The position numbers and the translations under genes were made by a program. Shown one piece after another: positions 53,946-63,172 of a DNA stretch of 64,000 nucleotides (its first letter is position 1; each line of letters opens with the position of its first letter). Below the pieces are notes generated by a model. That model saw only the letters and a program-made list of their open reading frames with translations. It was not told the DNA's origin and did not search any database. Source of the DNA: Acholeplasmataceae bacterium (GTDB taxonomy: Bacteria; Bacillota_I; Bacilli_A; Acholeplasmatales; Acholeplasmataceae); NCBI GenBank assembly GCA_016934015.1, contig JAFGTQ010000032.1:1-64000 (forward strand), read 5' to 3'.

Positions 53946-55779
53946 GTGACTCACCTTCTTTCAAAAGTGCTTCAAACTCGTGTTCAAGTTTACCTTGGAT
54001 ATCCCAAAGTTTACGGTATAACCCACTTTGCTTACTAAGTTCTGCATGGGTTCCAATGGCTTGAATTTGACCTTGATCTAACACAATAATTTGATCCGCT
54101 TCTTTTGCTGTTGTAATTCTATGGGTGATAATAATAGTGGTTTGTTTAGACTCTTTGTTTTGTAATGCTTCGCGAATCATCGTATCTGTCTTTGTATCAA
54201 CTGCACTTAAAGCATCATCAAAAATTAAGATAGGCTTATCAGCAACAAGTATTCTAGCAATCGCTACTCTTTGTTTTTGTCCGCCAGATAAAGTCGTACC
54301 TTTTTCTCCAACAATTGTGTCATAACCTTGTTTAAATGTTTTAATATCTTTTTCTAAAGCTGCGATATTAGCTGCTCTAAATACACGATCTTTATTGACA
54401 TCTTTATGTGCAATCGCAATATTTTCAAATACTGTTTTCGAGTAAAGGAAAGGATCTTGTAATACGACACCAACTTCTTGACGTATGTGTTTCTTTCGAA
54501 TATCTCTTAAAGAAATTCCATCAATGAAGATATCTCCACCTTGATAGTCATACATCTTTAAAAGTAAATTAATAATAGTTGATTTCCCGCTACCAGTTCG
54601 ACCAATAATTGCAACCGTTTGCCCACTCTTAATGTGAAAGCTAACACCTTTTAGCAAGTGTTCATTGGTATCCGAAAACTTAAATGATACATCCTTAAAT
54701 TCAATGTCACCTTTAATTTGAGGTTCCGAAGTCCCATCAATTAAGTATTCACTAGGCATTTCAAGAATTTCATTAATACGATCTGATGCGACCAAAGCTT
54801 TGCCAAAATCGTTAATAATCCGTCCTAATCCTCTGACTGGCCATATTAACATACCAACTAGGGATAGAGATGCAATCACATCTGCAGCATCCATGGTTTG
54901 TCTTTGAACAGAAAACACGCCAATAGCGATGATGACTAAATATTGAGAGATACTCATGAAATCCATAGATCCCCAATAGATGGCAACAATTTTGTTAGCA
55001 CGCTTTAATTGGTCACGGTATTTTGTATTTTTATCTTCCATTTTAGTAATTTCAAATGCTTCATTCGCAAATGCTCTTACGACTTTTGAACCTGCTAAAT
55101 TTTCTTGAATGACATTCATCATATCTGCTTCAGTATCTTCGATTTTTTTAAATATTTTATCAACTTTGACGAAGTATATAATTGATGAAGTTGCAATAAA
55201 TGGCACAATCGAAAGTGAAATCCAAACCATTGTAGGGTTAATTCGAATCAATTGATAGGCTCCAAAAAAGAGTGTTGCTCCCAAATGGACAATATCAAGC
55301 GTACGTGTAGCTAAAAAGTTTGTCGTTGTTTCAACATCTGAGGTAACTCTTTGAATCAAATCACCAGTATCTGTATTGTTATGGTATTGATAACTTAGAT
55401 CTTGAATATGTTTATAGAGTTTCATGCGCATTCTTTCAGCCATGGATTCTAACAGTGAACCTTTCGCCCACATTTCAACAAATCGCAATGAAAATCTAAA
55501 TACTTGTAAAATTAGAAGCGATAAAGCAATTCTTAATACAATCTCCATAATGTCTGTTGATTGTTCAAAAAATGCAATTAAAAAATTTGGTAGGTGAACA
55601 ACACCGACCACTATATTTCCATCAGCAATTCCTGGATGAGAAAGTAGCGTTTTAATTAAATACTGAGTAAACAAGGGTACATTCGAGTATGTCCATTGAT
55701 GAATAATTGTTAATAATCCTGCAATGAAAAACAGCATGGAAAATCCCTTGGCTAAGCGCAATAGTTTTCTTGTTCTCAT
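53938..55779 (-). CDS. ABC exporter half-transporter, degenerate ATPase subunit (pair 3)
   Basis: A 613-residue half-transporter. Walker A GRTGSGKST and signature LSGGQKQRVA are intact, but Walker B ends ILIFDDALSAVDT with Asp instead of the catalytic Glu; the switch His in ITHRITT is kept. The ATG at 55779 follows AGGAGG by seven bases, so a GTG two codons earlier is rejected. First gene of the operon, behind a consensus promoter. The upstream gene is an XRE/TPR-type regulator separated by a terminator. Confidence 0.92.
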   Translation of the reverse strand: MRTRKLLRLAKGFSMLFFIAGLLTIIHQWTYSNVPLFTQYLIKTLLSHPGIADGNIVVGVVHLPNFLIAFFEQSTDIMEIVLRIALSLLILQVFRFSLRFVEMWAKGSLLESMAERMRMKLYKHIQDLSYQYHNNTDTGDLIQRVTSDVETTTNFLATRTLDIVHLGATLFFGAYQLIRINPTMVWISLSIVPFIATSSIIYFVKVDKIFKKIEDTEADMMNVIQENLAGSKVVRAFANEAFEITKMEDKNTKYRDQLKRANKIVAIYWGSMDFMSISQYLVIIAIGVFSVQRQTMDAADVIASLSLVGMLIWPVRGLGRIINDFGKALVASDRINEILEMPSEYLIDGTSEPQIKGDIEFKDVSFKFSDTNEHLLKGVSFHIKSGQTVAIIGRTGSGKSTIINLLLKMYDYQGGDIFIDGISLRDIRKKHIRQEVGVVLQDPFLYSKTVFENIAIAHKDVNKDRVFRAANIAALEKDIKTFKQGYDTIVGEKGTTLSGGQKQRVAIARILVADKPILIFDDALSAVDTKTDTMIREALQNKESKQTTIIITHRITTAKEADQIIVLDQGQIQAIGTHAELSKQSGLYRKLWDIQGKLEHEFEALLKEGESHA

Positions 55780-55802
55780 GCACACACCTCCTAGCCTTTA
55801 TT

Positions 55803-55831
55803 AGTATATAATGAATATAACAGAGTGTCAA
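55803..55831 (-). promoter_or_regulatory. Promoter of ABC pair 3
   Basis: Minus-strand TTGACA (55826-55831) and TATACT (55803-55808) are 17 bases apart, 24 bases before the start codon. Confidence 0.9.
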
Positions 55832-55844
55832 TGTAATAAAGCAA

Positions 55845-55867
55845 AAAGAAAAGGCTCATCGCCTTTT
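55845..55867 (-). terminator. Intrinsic terminator of the XRE/TPR regulator gene
   Basis: The minus-strand stem AAAAGGC / GCCTTTT with a five-base loop is followed by CTTTTT. It lies just after the stop and upstream of the ABC promoter. Confidence 0.8.
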
Positions 55868-55877
55868 TTTATTGAAA

Positions 55878-57119
55878 TTATGATGATTTTGTTAAAGTTT
55901 TTTGTACGATAAACCATTGATGAAGTGTTTGATGTGCTTCTTTATAATAGAAATGTTGACCAAATAAGGCAGCTGCATCTTTATAAATATAAGAAAGTGT
56001 ATGATAATTATCAGTTAATAAATATCGATTTGTTAAAAGTTCTCTAAGATAAGAAAGTACACATTTTGTGTCATTGAAATGTTTAAATTCAATATATCTA
56101 AAAATTAATCTGTCTGATCTTTTAGAAAATACAAATGATTCCTTTTGTTGTATGATGCCCTTAATATCATCTTCACGGTGAAGATGATCAAGTGACATGA
56201 TGTGAAGAATTAACCACTTCTCATGCGAATCTATATAAGATTGGGAAAGAAAAAGAGATTTCTCGTAATTACCAGAATGATAATAGCATAGTGCCAAAAT
56301 ATAGGATCTATCCATTGAATCCATGGCTGGAATTTTATTCAATCTTTCCTCGATTTTTTCAATGTTATGTTGGCTTGTTTTATATACAAAATATTCAATT
56401 TGAGTCTTATAAAGTTGATCAAATGCATGCATTATTTGTAAGTTTGACACATATTGATGGTACACTTTTTCTACTTCAGATGGCCTCATTAAACCGATGA
56501 CACATTTCAAACGATACTTTAATTTGATTGATTCAATTAATATATTTTCTTCTTCTGTTTTGGGAATAAGTTTGATCACTTCATAAGCATCTAAAAATCT
56601 TTCTTCTGAAATTAAAATGATCGTAACGCATGTGAAAAATAAAATAATTTCATCATTTAATAAATTGGGAATATATGACTTTAAGTTCTCATAATAAGGT
56701 TTAATTTTATCAAATTGATTTGAAGATACATAATGTGCCATTACAAAAAGAAAAGACTGATGATTTTGTTTTTGTTTATATTGATTAAGGAGTTCTTCTT
56801 CAATCTTTTCATCATGATGTAATGATAAAAACACTTGGTTTATTTGATGATGATAATTGTGGTCATAATTGTGTTGATCAAATTTCATTTTTAGTCGTTC
56901 TTCAAAGAGCTTTATATACTTCATATTTGGTTTAATCAAGTTATTCTCTAGTTTTGATAAGTAAGAAATGCTTATCAAATTCTCAGCGGTTTCTTCTAAA
57001 GTCATATTAAGTTCTTTTCTTCTAAACTTCATTGCGGATCCCAATGGGAGTGTCTCAAATGAACGCTGTGTTTTTCTGTAGTTCAGTTGTTTCTTAATCT
57101 GTTGTAATTGTATGTACAT
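55878..57119 (-). CDS. XRE-family regulator with TPR-like C-terminal region
   Basis: A 413-residue protein. An XRE-type HTH lies at about residues 28-78 (KFRRKELNMTLEETAENLIS, SYLSKLENN), preceded by a 27-residue basic extension. The remaining 330 residues are all helical, rich in Tyr, Leu and His, with repeat-like units (YILALCYYHSGNYEKSLFLS) resembling the TPR domain of Rgg/PlcR-type (RRNPP) regulators. Those proteins bind peptide pheromones; no peptide gene is seen here. AAAAAGGAG precedes the ATG. It lies directly upstream of the ABC pair 3 promoter on the same strand, so it may control that exporter. Confidence 0.8.
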   Translation of the reverse strand: MYIQLQQIKKQLNYRKTQRSFETLPLGSAMKFRRKELNMTLEETAENLISISYLSKLENNLIKPNMKYIKLFEERLKMKFDQHNYDHNYHHQINQVFLSLHHDEKIEEELLNQYKQKQNHQSFLFVMAHYVSSNQFDKIKPYYENLKSYIPNLLNDEIILFFTCVTIILISEERFLDAYEVIKLIPKTEEENILIESIKLKYRLKCVIGLMRPSEVEKVYHQYVSNLQIMHAFDQLYKTQIEYFVYKTSQHNIEKIEERLNKIPAMDSMDRSYILALCYYHSGNYEKSLFLSQSYIDSHEKWLILHIMSLDHLHREDDIKGIIQQKESFVFSKRSDRLIFRYIEFKHFNDTKCVLSYLRELLTNRYLLTDNYHTLSYIYKDAAALFGQHFYYKEAHQTLHQWFIVQKTLTKSS

Positions 57120-57142
57120 TGTTGATTCTCCTTTTTAAAATA

Positions 57143-57171
57143 ATTATAGCCACAAATGTTTTTTTAATGAA
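57143..57171 (-). promoter_or_regulatory. Promoter of the XRE/TPR regulator gene
   Basis: A perfect minus-strand TATAAT (57143-57148) lies 24 bases before the start. The -35 (TTCATT, 57166-57171, 17-base spacing) is weak. Confidence 0.5.
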
Positions 57172-57183
57172 CGAATACATACA

Positions 57184-57208
57184 TAAAAAAGGCGATTTGT
57201 ACGCCTTT
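57184..57208 (-). terminator. Intrinsic terminator of the plsX-rnc-dnaD-nth unit
   Basis: The minus-strand stem AAAGGCG / CGCCTTT with a seven-base loop is followed by TTTTTT, about 43 bases after the nth stop. Confidence 0.8.
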
Positions 57209-57250
57209 AACTTTGAAATTTTAATCAGTTTTTCTCAAAAAAAATATATT

Positions 57251-57886
57251 TTAAATTTTCGTCTTTTTTTCATAACCACAAATTTCATAAAGTGGACATT
57301 CTTGGCATTTGGGTACACGAGCTAAACAGTGGTATCTTCCGAAAAATATCAATTGATGATGCAACTTTGTCCATACACTTTTAGGAAACTTTTTCATTAA
57401 TTTATGTTCTATTTCTAAAACTGAATCCTCTTTTTTTGCAAGCTTAAGTCTGATTGAAACTCTCGCAACATGCGTGTCAACTGCAAGTGCAGGAATGTTA
57501 AATGCATTCGATAACACAACATTTGCAGTCTTTCTTCCAACTCCGGGCAAAGCCTCAAGCTTCGTACGTTCATTCGGAACTTCATCATGATACTTATGAT
57601 GAATCTCATTTGCAAGAGCAATAATGTTTTTGGCCTTATTTCGATAAAGTCCAATTGTTTTTAATATATGTTCAACATCACTTATGTTAGCTTCGGACAA
57701 GCTTTTTGGATTTGGATATCGTTTAAACAATGTTGGTGTCACTAAATTAACGGCAACATCAGTCGTTTGTGCAGATAACACAACAGCAACAATGAGTTCA
57801 AATGTATTTTGATGATGGAGTTCAACATGCGCATTTGGAAACATTTGATCAAGCACTTGAAGAATCTTATCTGTTTTTTGACTCAT
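57251..57886 (-). CDS. nth: Endonuclease III (DNA glycosylase/AP lyase)
   Basis: A 211-residue base excision repair enzyme for oxidised pyrimidines. The helix-hairpin-helix reads LPGVGRKTANVVLSNAF, with the catalytic Lys, followed by AVDTHVARVSIRL with the catalytic Asp. The [4Fe-4S] motif C-x6-C-x2-C-x5-C is present in CLARVPKCQECPLYEIC. Full length. Its start overlaps dnaD by four bases (ATGA), and the dnaD-nth pairing is conserved in Firmicutes. Confidence 0.97.
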   Translation of the reverse strand: MSQKTDKILQVLDQMFPNAHVELHHQNTFELIVAVVLSAQTTDVAVNLVTPTLFKRYPNPKSLSEANISDVEHILKTIGLYRNKAKNIIALANEIHHKYHDEVPNERTKLEALPGVGRKTANVVLSNAFNIPALAVDTHVARVSIRLKLAKKEDSVLEIEHKLMKKFPKSVWTKLHHQLIFFGRYHCLARVPKCQECPLYEICGYEKKTKI

Positions 57887-58494
57887 TTTATTTTTTTGAA
57901 TATTTCATCAAGTGCCTGATCGACATCTTGATCAATTTCAATTTTCTTTGGAATTTGTTGAGTCAAAATCTTTTCAACATATTTCACACTCATACGGTCT
58001 TGTGCCGAATCAATGGCTTCTATAATTGATTGGTGGGCATAAAGTTGATTATCATACCATTGTCGTATCATTTCAAGTTCATAAGGCATTAAAAGTCTTC
58101 CTAAACCTTGTTCAAACCGTTTAATTGTCGCAGAGACTTCATTTTCTGTAAGTGCACGTTTTTTTTCAAGTTCATCATTTTTAAACAATTCTTGAATTTT
58201 ATCAAATGTTAAATTAAGGTCAAATACTTCTCGCTCTTTACCGTCTTTACTTTCAAGATCGATGGTCATGAACCCTTTTGAAAGCAATTTATCTATAATA
58301 CTGCCAATTTCATTTATTGAATATTCAACACGACGATTAATCGCATTTATGCTAAATGTATGACGCTTTTTATAAATTGAAAAAAGAGCAAGTAAAACTG
58401 TCATTTCTTGCATGGTTAAATCTAACCTTTTATATTCTTTAATCAATATCCTTTCCATGGATAAATCATATTCTTCATATAATCTTTTAAGCAT
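57883..58494 (-). CDS. dnaD: DnaD-like replication initiation protein
   Basis: A 203-residue protein. The N-terminal 110 residues form the winged-helix domain of DnaD (LTMQEMTVLLALFSIYKKRH, RRVEYSINEIGSIIDKLL). The C-terminal part has the DnaD/DnaB2 motif (MPYELEMIRQWYDNQLYAHQ, IIEAIDSAQD, MSVKYVEKIL). DnaD takes part in helicase loading at oriC and in replication restart in Firmicutes. Two adjacent ATGs occur; the second, at 58494, has better spacing from GGGGAG. It overlaps rnc and nth. Confidence 0.88.
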   Translation of the reverse strand: MLKRLYEEYDLSMERILIKEYKRLDLTMQEMTVLLALFSIYKKRHTFSINAINRRVEYSINEIGSIIDKLLSKGFMTIDLESKDGKEREVFDLNLTFDKIQELFKNDELEKKRALTENEVSATIKRFEQGLGRLLMPYELEMIRQWYDNQLYAHQSIIEAIDSAQDRMSVKYVEKILTQQIPKKIEIDQDVDQALDEIFKKIK

Positions 58495-59149
58495 CATAAC
58501 TCCCCTTTTTTAAGGCATCTTCTGCAGCATGTTGTTCTGCTTCTTTTTTTGTTTTCCCTTGACCAATTCCAAGAATAATATGTTGATCTAGTTTCACGAC
58601 AGCCTCAAAAAATTTATCGTGAGATGGACCAGTTTCCTTCACAATATGATAGCTAATATTACGTTTAGCACCACTTTGAATTAATTCTTGTAAAATCGAT
58701 TTATAATCTTTGATATTCCACATCGCGTTCAAATGTGGAACAATGAGTTTTTGGAACATTTTTTGAGCGTATTTAAATCCTAAATCTAAATAAATTGCGC
58801 CAAAAAATGCTTCAAAAGCATCTGCAATCATAGCATCATTCGCACCTTTTTGTTGCTCTCCACGACCTAATCGTAAATAATCTTTTAACTTAATCTTATT
58901 TGCATAAATCACTAACGCTTCTTCACAAACAGCTTGAGCTCTTCTTTTTGTCATCGTGCCTTCATCTTTTAAATTTTCTTGATATAGATAGTCACTCATT
59001 AAAAGTTCAATGACTGCGTCACCTAAAAATTCTAAAGTTTCGTTCTTTTCAACTTGATTTTCATTCGCATAAGAAGAGTGAGTTAGAGCTCTTTCATATA
59101 ATTCAATATTTTTATAGGGAATACCCAGCATTTCTAAGATTGCAATCAT
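58487..59149 (-). CDS. rnc: Ribonuclease III
   Basis: A 220-residue double-strand RNase that processes rRNA precursors. The catalytic signature NETLEFLGDAVIELLMSDYL and the second acidic cluster (ADAFEAFFGAIYLDLGF) are present, followed by a C-terminal dsRNA-binding domain ending GQGKTKKEAEQHAAEDALKK. Its start overlaps plsX by four bases (ATGA). In many Firmicutes plsX, acpP and rnc are neighbours; here no acpP or fab gene intervenes. Confidence 0.96.
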   Translation of the reverse strand: MIAILEMLGIPYKNIELYERALTHSSYANENQVEKNETLEFLGDAVIELLMSDYLYQENLKDEGTMTKRRAQAVCEEALVIYANKIKLKDYLRLGRGEQQKGANDAMIADAFEAFFGAIYLDLGFKYAQKMFQKLIVPHLNAMWNIKDYKSILQELIQSGAKRNISYHIVKETGPSHDKFFEAVVKLDQHIILGIGQGKTKKEAEQHAAEDALKKGSYDA

Positions 59150-60153
59150 GCATGAACCTCTTCTTTTTTCTCGAGTATTTCAGCAACTTTTTGAATAACT
59201 TCTGCTTCAACCATTTCTTTTGCTTGACGAATGCCATTGTAAAAACCATTTGTTTTTGAAGCACCTTGTGCTTTAATAACAATTCCATCAAGACCCATGA
59301 GTAGTGCACCACCAATTTCAGATGCATCCATAGATTTTTTAAAGTTTGTTAAAGCTTTTTTCATAAATAAAGCTCCAATTTTTGAGATTAGTGTGCGCTT
59401 GATTTCACGTTTTAAGATCATTCCCATGCCTTTGGCTGTGCCTTCAATAGTCTTCATCACGATATTCGCCGTAAACCCATCACTAATTAAAATATCTGCA
59501 TCTGTCGTAAATATTTCTTTGGGTTCTAAATTACCAATGAAATTAATATGAGGATTCTCTTTGAACAACTTGAATGTTTCTTTATCGAAATCACGACCTT
59601 TTCCATCTTCGGTTCCGATATTAATTAATGCAACTTTAGGATTATCGCGATGAAGCACGCGATTCGCCATAATCGATGCATAAATAGCATATTCTTCTAA
59701 ATGCTCAGGCTTAAAATCAACATTAGCTCCTGCATCAAGCAAAATTCTTCCTCTTCCATCATACGTCGGTAAAATCGGTGCTATAGCTACCCTTTTCATA
59801 CTTGGCATACGTCTCACGATGAAATGGCCACCTACGACTAATGCTTGTGTAGGACCAGCACTTACAATCGCGTCCGCTTTTTTATCTTTGACAGCTTGCA
59901 TTGCGAGAAACATTGAAGCTTCTTTATTTGTCCGATATTGTTTGATGGGATCCTTTTCACCCATTTCTAAAAAATAGGGTGTATGAACAACCGTTAATCT
60001 TGGATGTTTTGCTAAATAGGGTGCCATTTTGTTCTCATCGCCAAAGAGAATGATTTCGATGTTATCAAACTTTTCTAGTGCTAGGAGTGAGCCCTTGACC
60101 ATTGGCTCTGGAGCGTAATCGCCGCCCATTCCGTCAACTGCTATTCGAATCAT
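59146..60153 (-). CDS. plsX: Phosphate acyltransferase PlsX
   Basis: A 335-residue enzyme that makes acyl-phosphate from acyl-ACP, the first step of PlsX/PlsY phospholipid synthesis. The N-terminus MIRIAVDGMGGDYAPEP, SAGPTQALVVGGHFIVRR, LLDAGANVDFKPEHL and LISDGFTANIVMKTIEGTAK are family signatures. Full length. It lies 31 bases after recG, with GAGG and an extended -10 in between, so it may start its own transcript through rnc, dnaD and nth. Confidence 0.96.
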   Translation of the reverse strand: MIRIAVDGMGGDYAPEPMVKGSLLALEKFDNIEIILFGDENKMAPYLAKHPRLTVVHTPYFLEMGEKDPIKQYRTNKEASMFLAMQAVKDKKADAIVSAGPTQALVVGGHFIVRRMPSMKRVAIAPILPTYDGRGRILLDAGANVDFKPEHLEEYAIYASIMANRVLHRDNPKVALINIGTEDGKGRDFDKETFKLFKENPHINFIGNLEPKEIFTTDADILISDGFTANIVMKTIEGTAKGMGMILKREIKRTLISKIGALFMKKALTNFKKSMDASEIGGALLMGLDGIVIKAQGASKTNGFYNGIRQAKEMVEAEVIQKVAEILEKKEEVHA

Positions 60154-60179
60154 AGTTATACCTCACTTTTATTTACTCA

Positions 60180-60188
60180 TTATATCAT
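60180..60188 (-). promoter_or_regulatory. Candidate extended -10 promoter of plsX-rnc-dnaD-nth
   Basis: Minus-strand TGATATAAT overlaps the recG stop codon, 27 bases before plsX. No good -35. Confidence 0.5.
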
Positions 60189-62149
60189 AATTTCATATCT
60201 TCATGAATGAAGCGATTAAAGTATCGATACTTTGGATTTGTTTTGAAATCTTTTTGATCAAGTAATTTTAGAACTTCTTTTTGCGCTTGTAAAAGTAATT
60301 CATAATCATGCTGAAGATCCAAAAACTTAAAATTAGGAAATCCGCTCTGTTCGATGCCGATAAAATCACCTGGACCCCTTTGTTTTAAATCAAATTCACT
60401 CAACTTAAATCCATCTTGAGTTTTCTCTAGAACTTCAAGTCTTTCATTATCTTCTCCGTTAGAGACAAGATAACATACACTCTTCAAATGACTCCGACCA
60501 ACTCTACCTCTAAGCTGATGAAGTTGGGCTAATCCAAAACGCTCAGCAGAAAAGATTGCCATCAAAGTTGCAGTTGGTAAATCAATCCCAACTTCTACCA
60601 TCGAAGTTGATATTAAAATACTACCCGGTGATTCAATGAATGATTTCATAGACCACTCATTCTTTTCTTTTGTTTGTTCGCCGTGAAGGATAAAAAATTG
60701 ATTAAATCCTTCTTTTGTTAACCATTCACTAACAGTGTCAATGTTATCCCCAATTAATTCTGAATGGATTGCAGGAACTACTAAAAAGACATGCTCTTTT
60801 TGATTAATAGCAAGTCTTATGCCGTCAATCAATAATTGAATTTGTGTTTTATCGATGAGAATGGTATCGATCAATTTTCTTTGTTTTGGCTTTTCTTTGA
60901 TTGCACTTACATGAGAATTTCCATATAAAATCATGGCTAACGTTCTTGGAATTGGAGTTGCAGTCAAATATAAAACATCTTTATGTTGAGCTTTATCAAT
61001 GAGTTGTTGTCTCGCTTCTACTCCAAATTTGTGCTGTTCATCAATAATGACTAAACCTAATGATTTGAATTTCACATCATCTTCAATCAATGCGTGTGTC
61101 CCAATCACAATATCATAGTGATTTGTTTCAAGATCATATTTTTCTTTTTCTTTATATTTGGTACTGCCTGTTAGACGTAAAATATTAAAATCTTTGATCA
61201 TATTTGAAAAAAATTGATAATGCTGATTCACAAGTAATTCAGTAGGCGCCATAAAAGCTACTTGTTCTCCTGCAGTCATAATCGCATAAGCAGCGAGTAA
61301 ACTTACAATAGTTTTCCCTGAACCTACATCACCTTGAATTAAGCGATAAGAAGCTACATTCTTTTTGAAATCTCTAAAAATATCATTTACGGTATCTTTT
61401 TGATCTTTTGTTAATTCAAATGGTATTTGATCAATAAAAGACCTAACACGCGTAATGTCATATACTTTAGGTTCGCGAAAAATTTGATTTGGCCGGTTTG
61501 CCATCCAGCGGAGTTGAAGAAAAAAGGCTTCTTCAAACTTTAACCTTGCTTTAGATAGATAAAGATCATTTTCGTTTTGAGGTAAATGAATTTTATGATA
61601 GGCTTGACTTCTAGAAATATAATTTAAAGGTTGATAAATATGTTCAGGTATAATTTCATATATTGCATCATCATTATTTTGATATATTTCATGAATAATA
61701 TGTGTGATGGTTTTATCATAGATCCCTTCGAGCCCATAAATCGGTTTTATTTCAGTTCGTTTTTCTGGTTTCGTTATCGATGAAACATTGATTTGATGGT
61801 AATAAAGATTATACAATCCTTTGATGACAACCTGATCACCCTTTTTAAAAGATTGAACTAGATATCCCTTCCCAAAAGCAACAATATCAATCATTTCATG
61901 ATCAATTTGACATTTAAATGTCACTCGTGGTGTCTTCCCATATCGATTCAATGATAAGTCTGATGAAATGACACATTCAATAGTGATGGTGTCTTTATGT
62001 TTCGCATCTTTCAAATCTGTTAATGAAAAATTTTCATAACTCTTTGGCACACACAAAAGAAGGTCATAAATTGACCAAATACCATGTTTACGAAACTGTT
62101 TTATTAATTGTGGACCGACACCTTTAATGTCTTCAAGCTTTTTTACCAT
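60185..62149 (-). CDS. recG: ATP-dependent DNA helicase RecG
   Basis: A 654-residue branch-migration helicase that remodels stalled forks and Holliday junctions. The N-terminal wedge/OB domain (about 1-180) is followed by helicase lobes: Walker A GDVGSGKTIVSLLAAY, motif II VIIDEQHKFGVEARQQ, motif III YLTATPIPRTLAMILYG, and motif VI LHQLRGRVGRSHLKSVCYL. The C-terminal TRG segment DLKQRGPGDFIG is present. It starts about 15 bases after the aroC terminator hairpin, with AAAGGA before the ATG, so it may depend on a promoter within aroC or on read-through. Confidence 0.97.
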   Translation of the reverse strand: MVKKLEDIKGVGPQLIKQFRKHGIWSIYDLLLCVPKSYENFSLTDLKDAKHKDTITIECVISSDLSLNRYGKTPRVTFKCQIDHEMIDIVAFGKGYLVQSFKKGDQVVIKGLYNLYYHQINVSSITKPEKRTEIKPIYGLEGIYDKTITHIIHEIYQNNDDAIYEIIPEHIYQPLNYISRSQAYHKIHLPQNENDLYLSKARLKFEEAFFLQLRWMANRPNQIFREPKVYDITRVRSFIDQIPFELTKDQKDTVNDIFRDFKKNVASYRLIQGDVGSGKTIVSLLAAYAIMTAGEQVAFMAPTELLVNQHYQFFSNMIKDFNILRLTGSTKYKEKEKYDLETNHYDIVIGTHALIEDDVKFKSLGLVIIDEQHKFGVEARQQLIDKAQHKDVLYLTATPIPRTLAMILYGNSHVSAIKEKPKQRKLIDTILIDKTQIQLLIDGIRLAINQKEHVFLVVPAIHSELIGDNIDTVSEWLTKEGFNQFFILHGEQTKEKNEWSMKSFIESPGSILISTSMVEVGIDLPTATLMAIFSAERFGLAQLHQLRGRVGRSHLKSVCYLVSNGEDNERLEVLEKTQDGFKLSEFDLKQRGPGDFIGIEQSGFPNFKFLDLQHDYELLLQAQKEVLKLLDQKDFKTNPKYRYFNRFIHEDMKL

Positions 62150-62165
62150 AAAATCCTTTCGAATG

Positions 62166-62187
62166 AAAAAGCCATGATTATGGCTTT
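62166..62187 (-). terminator. Terminator of the aro operon
   Basis: The minus-strand stem AAAGCCAT / ATGGCTTT with a four-base loop is followed by TTC. It overlaps the aroC stop codon and precedes recG. Confidence 0.72.
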
Positions 62188-63172
62188 ATTGGTATGCTTT
62201 TTGTTGTAAAAAAAGATCAGCTAAAACGATGGCTACAGCATTTTCTAAAACAATACCCGCACGTCTAACAATCGCGGCATCATGTCTGCCTTCAATTTTC
62301 AAACTTTCAACTTTTTGATGTTTAAAATGATATGTATCTTGATTTACACCCACTGAAGAAGCAGGTTTCATAAATACACGGATGATTAAATCGTTTCCAT
62401 TAGTTATGCCACCATTAATACCACCGCTATGATTGGTTTTTGTTTTTCCATCTTCACTGATAATACAATCATTAAATTTACTACCTAAAAGATCAATTCC
62501 TTTAAATCCGATACCAAATTCAACACCTTTAACCGCTGGTATAGAAAATAGCATTTGCCCAACAAGTGATTCGACTTTACCAAAAAATGGCTCACCTAAA
62601 CCAGGATCAACTCCTATAACTTTTAGCTCAATGATTCCACCAACAGATTCTTTTTTGGCGATGATATCTTCGAGATATTCATCTAGTTTAGATAAATCCT
62701 TACATTCACCAACTTGGATAAGGTCATGACTCAATGTATAAGGTAACATCATTTTAGCAAATGAACCTGCAATGACAAGAGGAGCTGTTAATCTTCCTGA
62801 AAATCGACCTCCACCTCGATAATCTTGAAATCCTTTATACTTGTGTTGGCTAACAAAATCTGCATGCCCAGGTCTTGGATGATGAATCAAATTTTCATAA
62901 TCTTTTGATTGAGTATCCAAATTCTCAATCATCACATGAATTGGTGAACCTGTTGTATAACCATTGAATACACCTGAAGTTATTTGATACATGTCAGGTT
63001 CTATTCTTTTTGTTGTTCCCAATTCGCGTGGTTTTCTTTTCATTAAATCTTTTTCAATTAACTCATGATCAACTTTAATACCCGCTGGCATACCATCAAT
63101 CACTATCCCAATAGCTTTTTGGTGTGATTCCCCATAAAGTGTAACCCGGTATAAAGTACCAAAACTATTCAC
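62186..63172 (-). CDS. aroC: Chorismate synthase
   Basis: A 328-residue enzyme that converts EPSP to chorismate using reduced FMN. Signatures: GTLYRVTLYGESHQKAIGIV at the N-terminus, RPGHADFVSQHKY, DYRGGGRFSGRLTAPLVIAG and KTNHSGGINGGITNGNDLI. It is somewhat short (usual length 350-390) but contains all conserved blocks. It overlaps aroE by eight bases. Presence of the shikimate route separates this organism from parasitic mycoplasmas. Confidence 0.96.
   Translation of the reverse strand: MNSFGTLYRVTLYGESHQKAIGIVIDGMPAGIKVDHELIEKDLMKRKPRELGTTKRIEPDMYQITSGVFNGYTTGSPIHVMIENLDTQSKDYENLIHHPRPGHADFVSQHKYKGFQDYRGGGRFSGRLTAPLVIAGSFAKMMLPYTLSHDLIQVGECKDLSKLDEYLEDIIAKKESVGGIIELKVIGVDPGLGEPFFGKVESLVGQMLFSIPAVKGVEFGIGFKGIDLLGSKFNDCIISEDGKTKTNHSGGINGGITNGNDLIIRVFMKPASSVGVNQDTYHFKHQKVESLKIEGRHDAAIVRRAGIVLENAVAIVLADLFLQQKAYQ

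Noticed and set aside
57119-57325. Small hydrophobic plus-strand frame near the XRE/TPR regulator, considered as a pheromone precursor
   Set aside because: It starts with TTG, lacks a ribosome site and runs antisense into the nth 3' end and its terminator.
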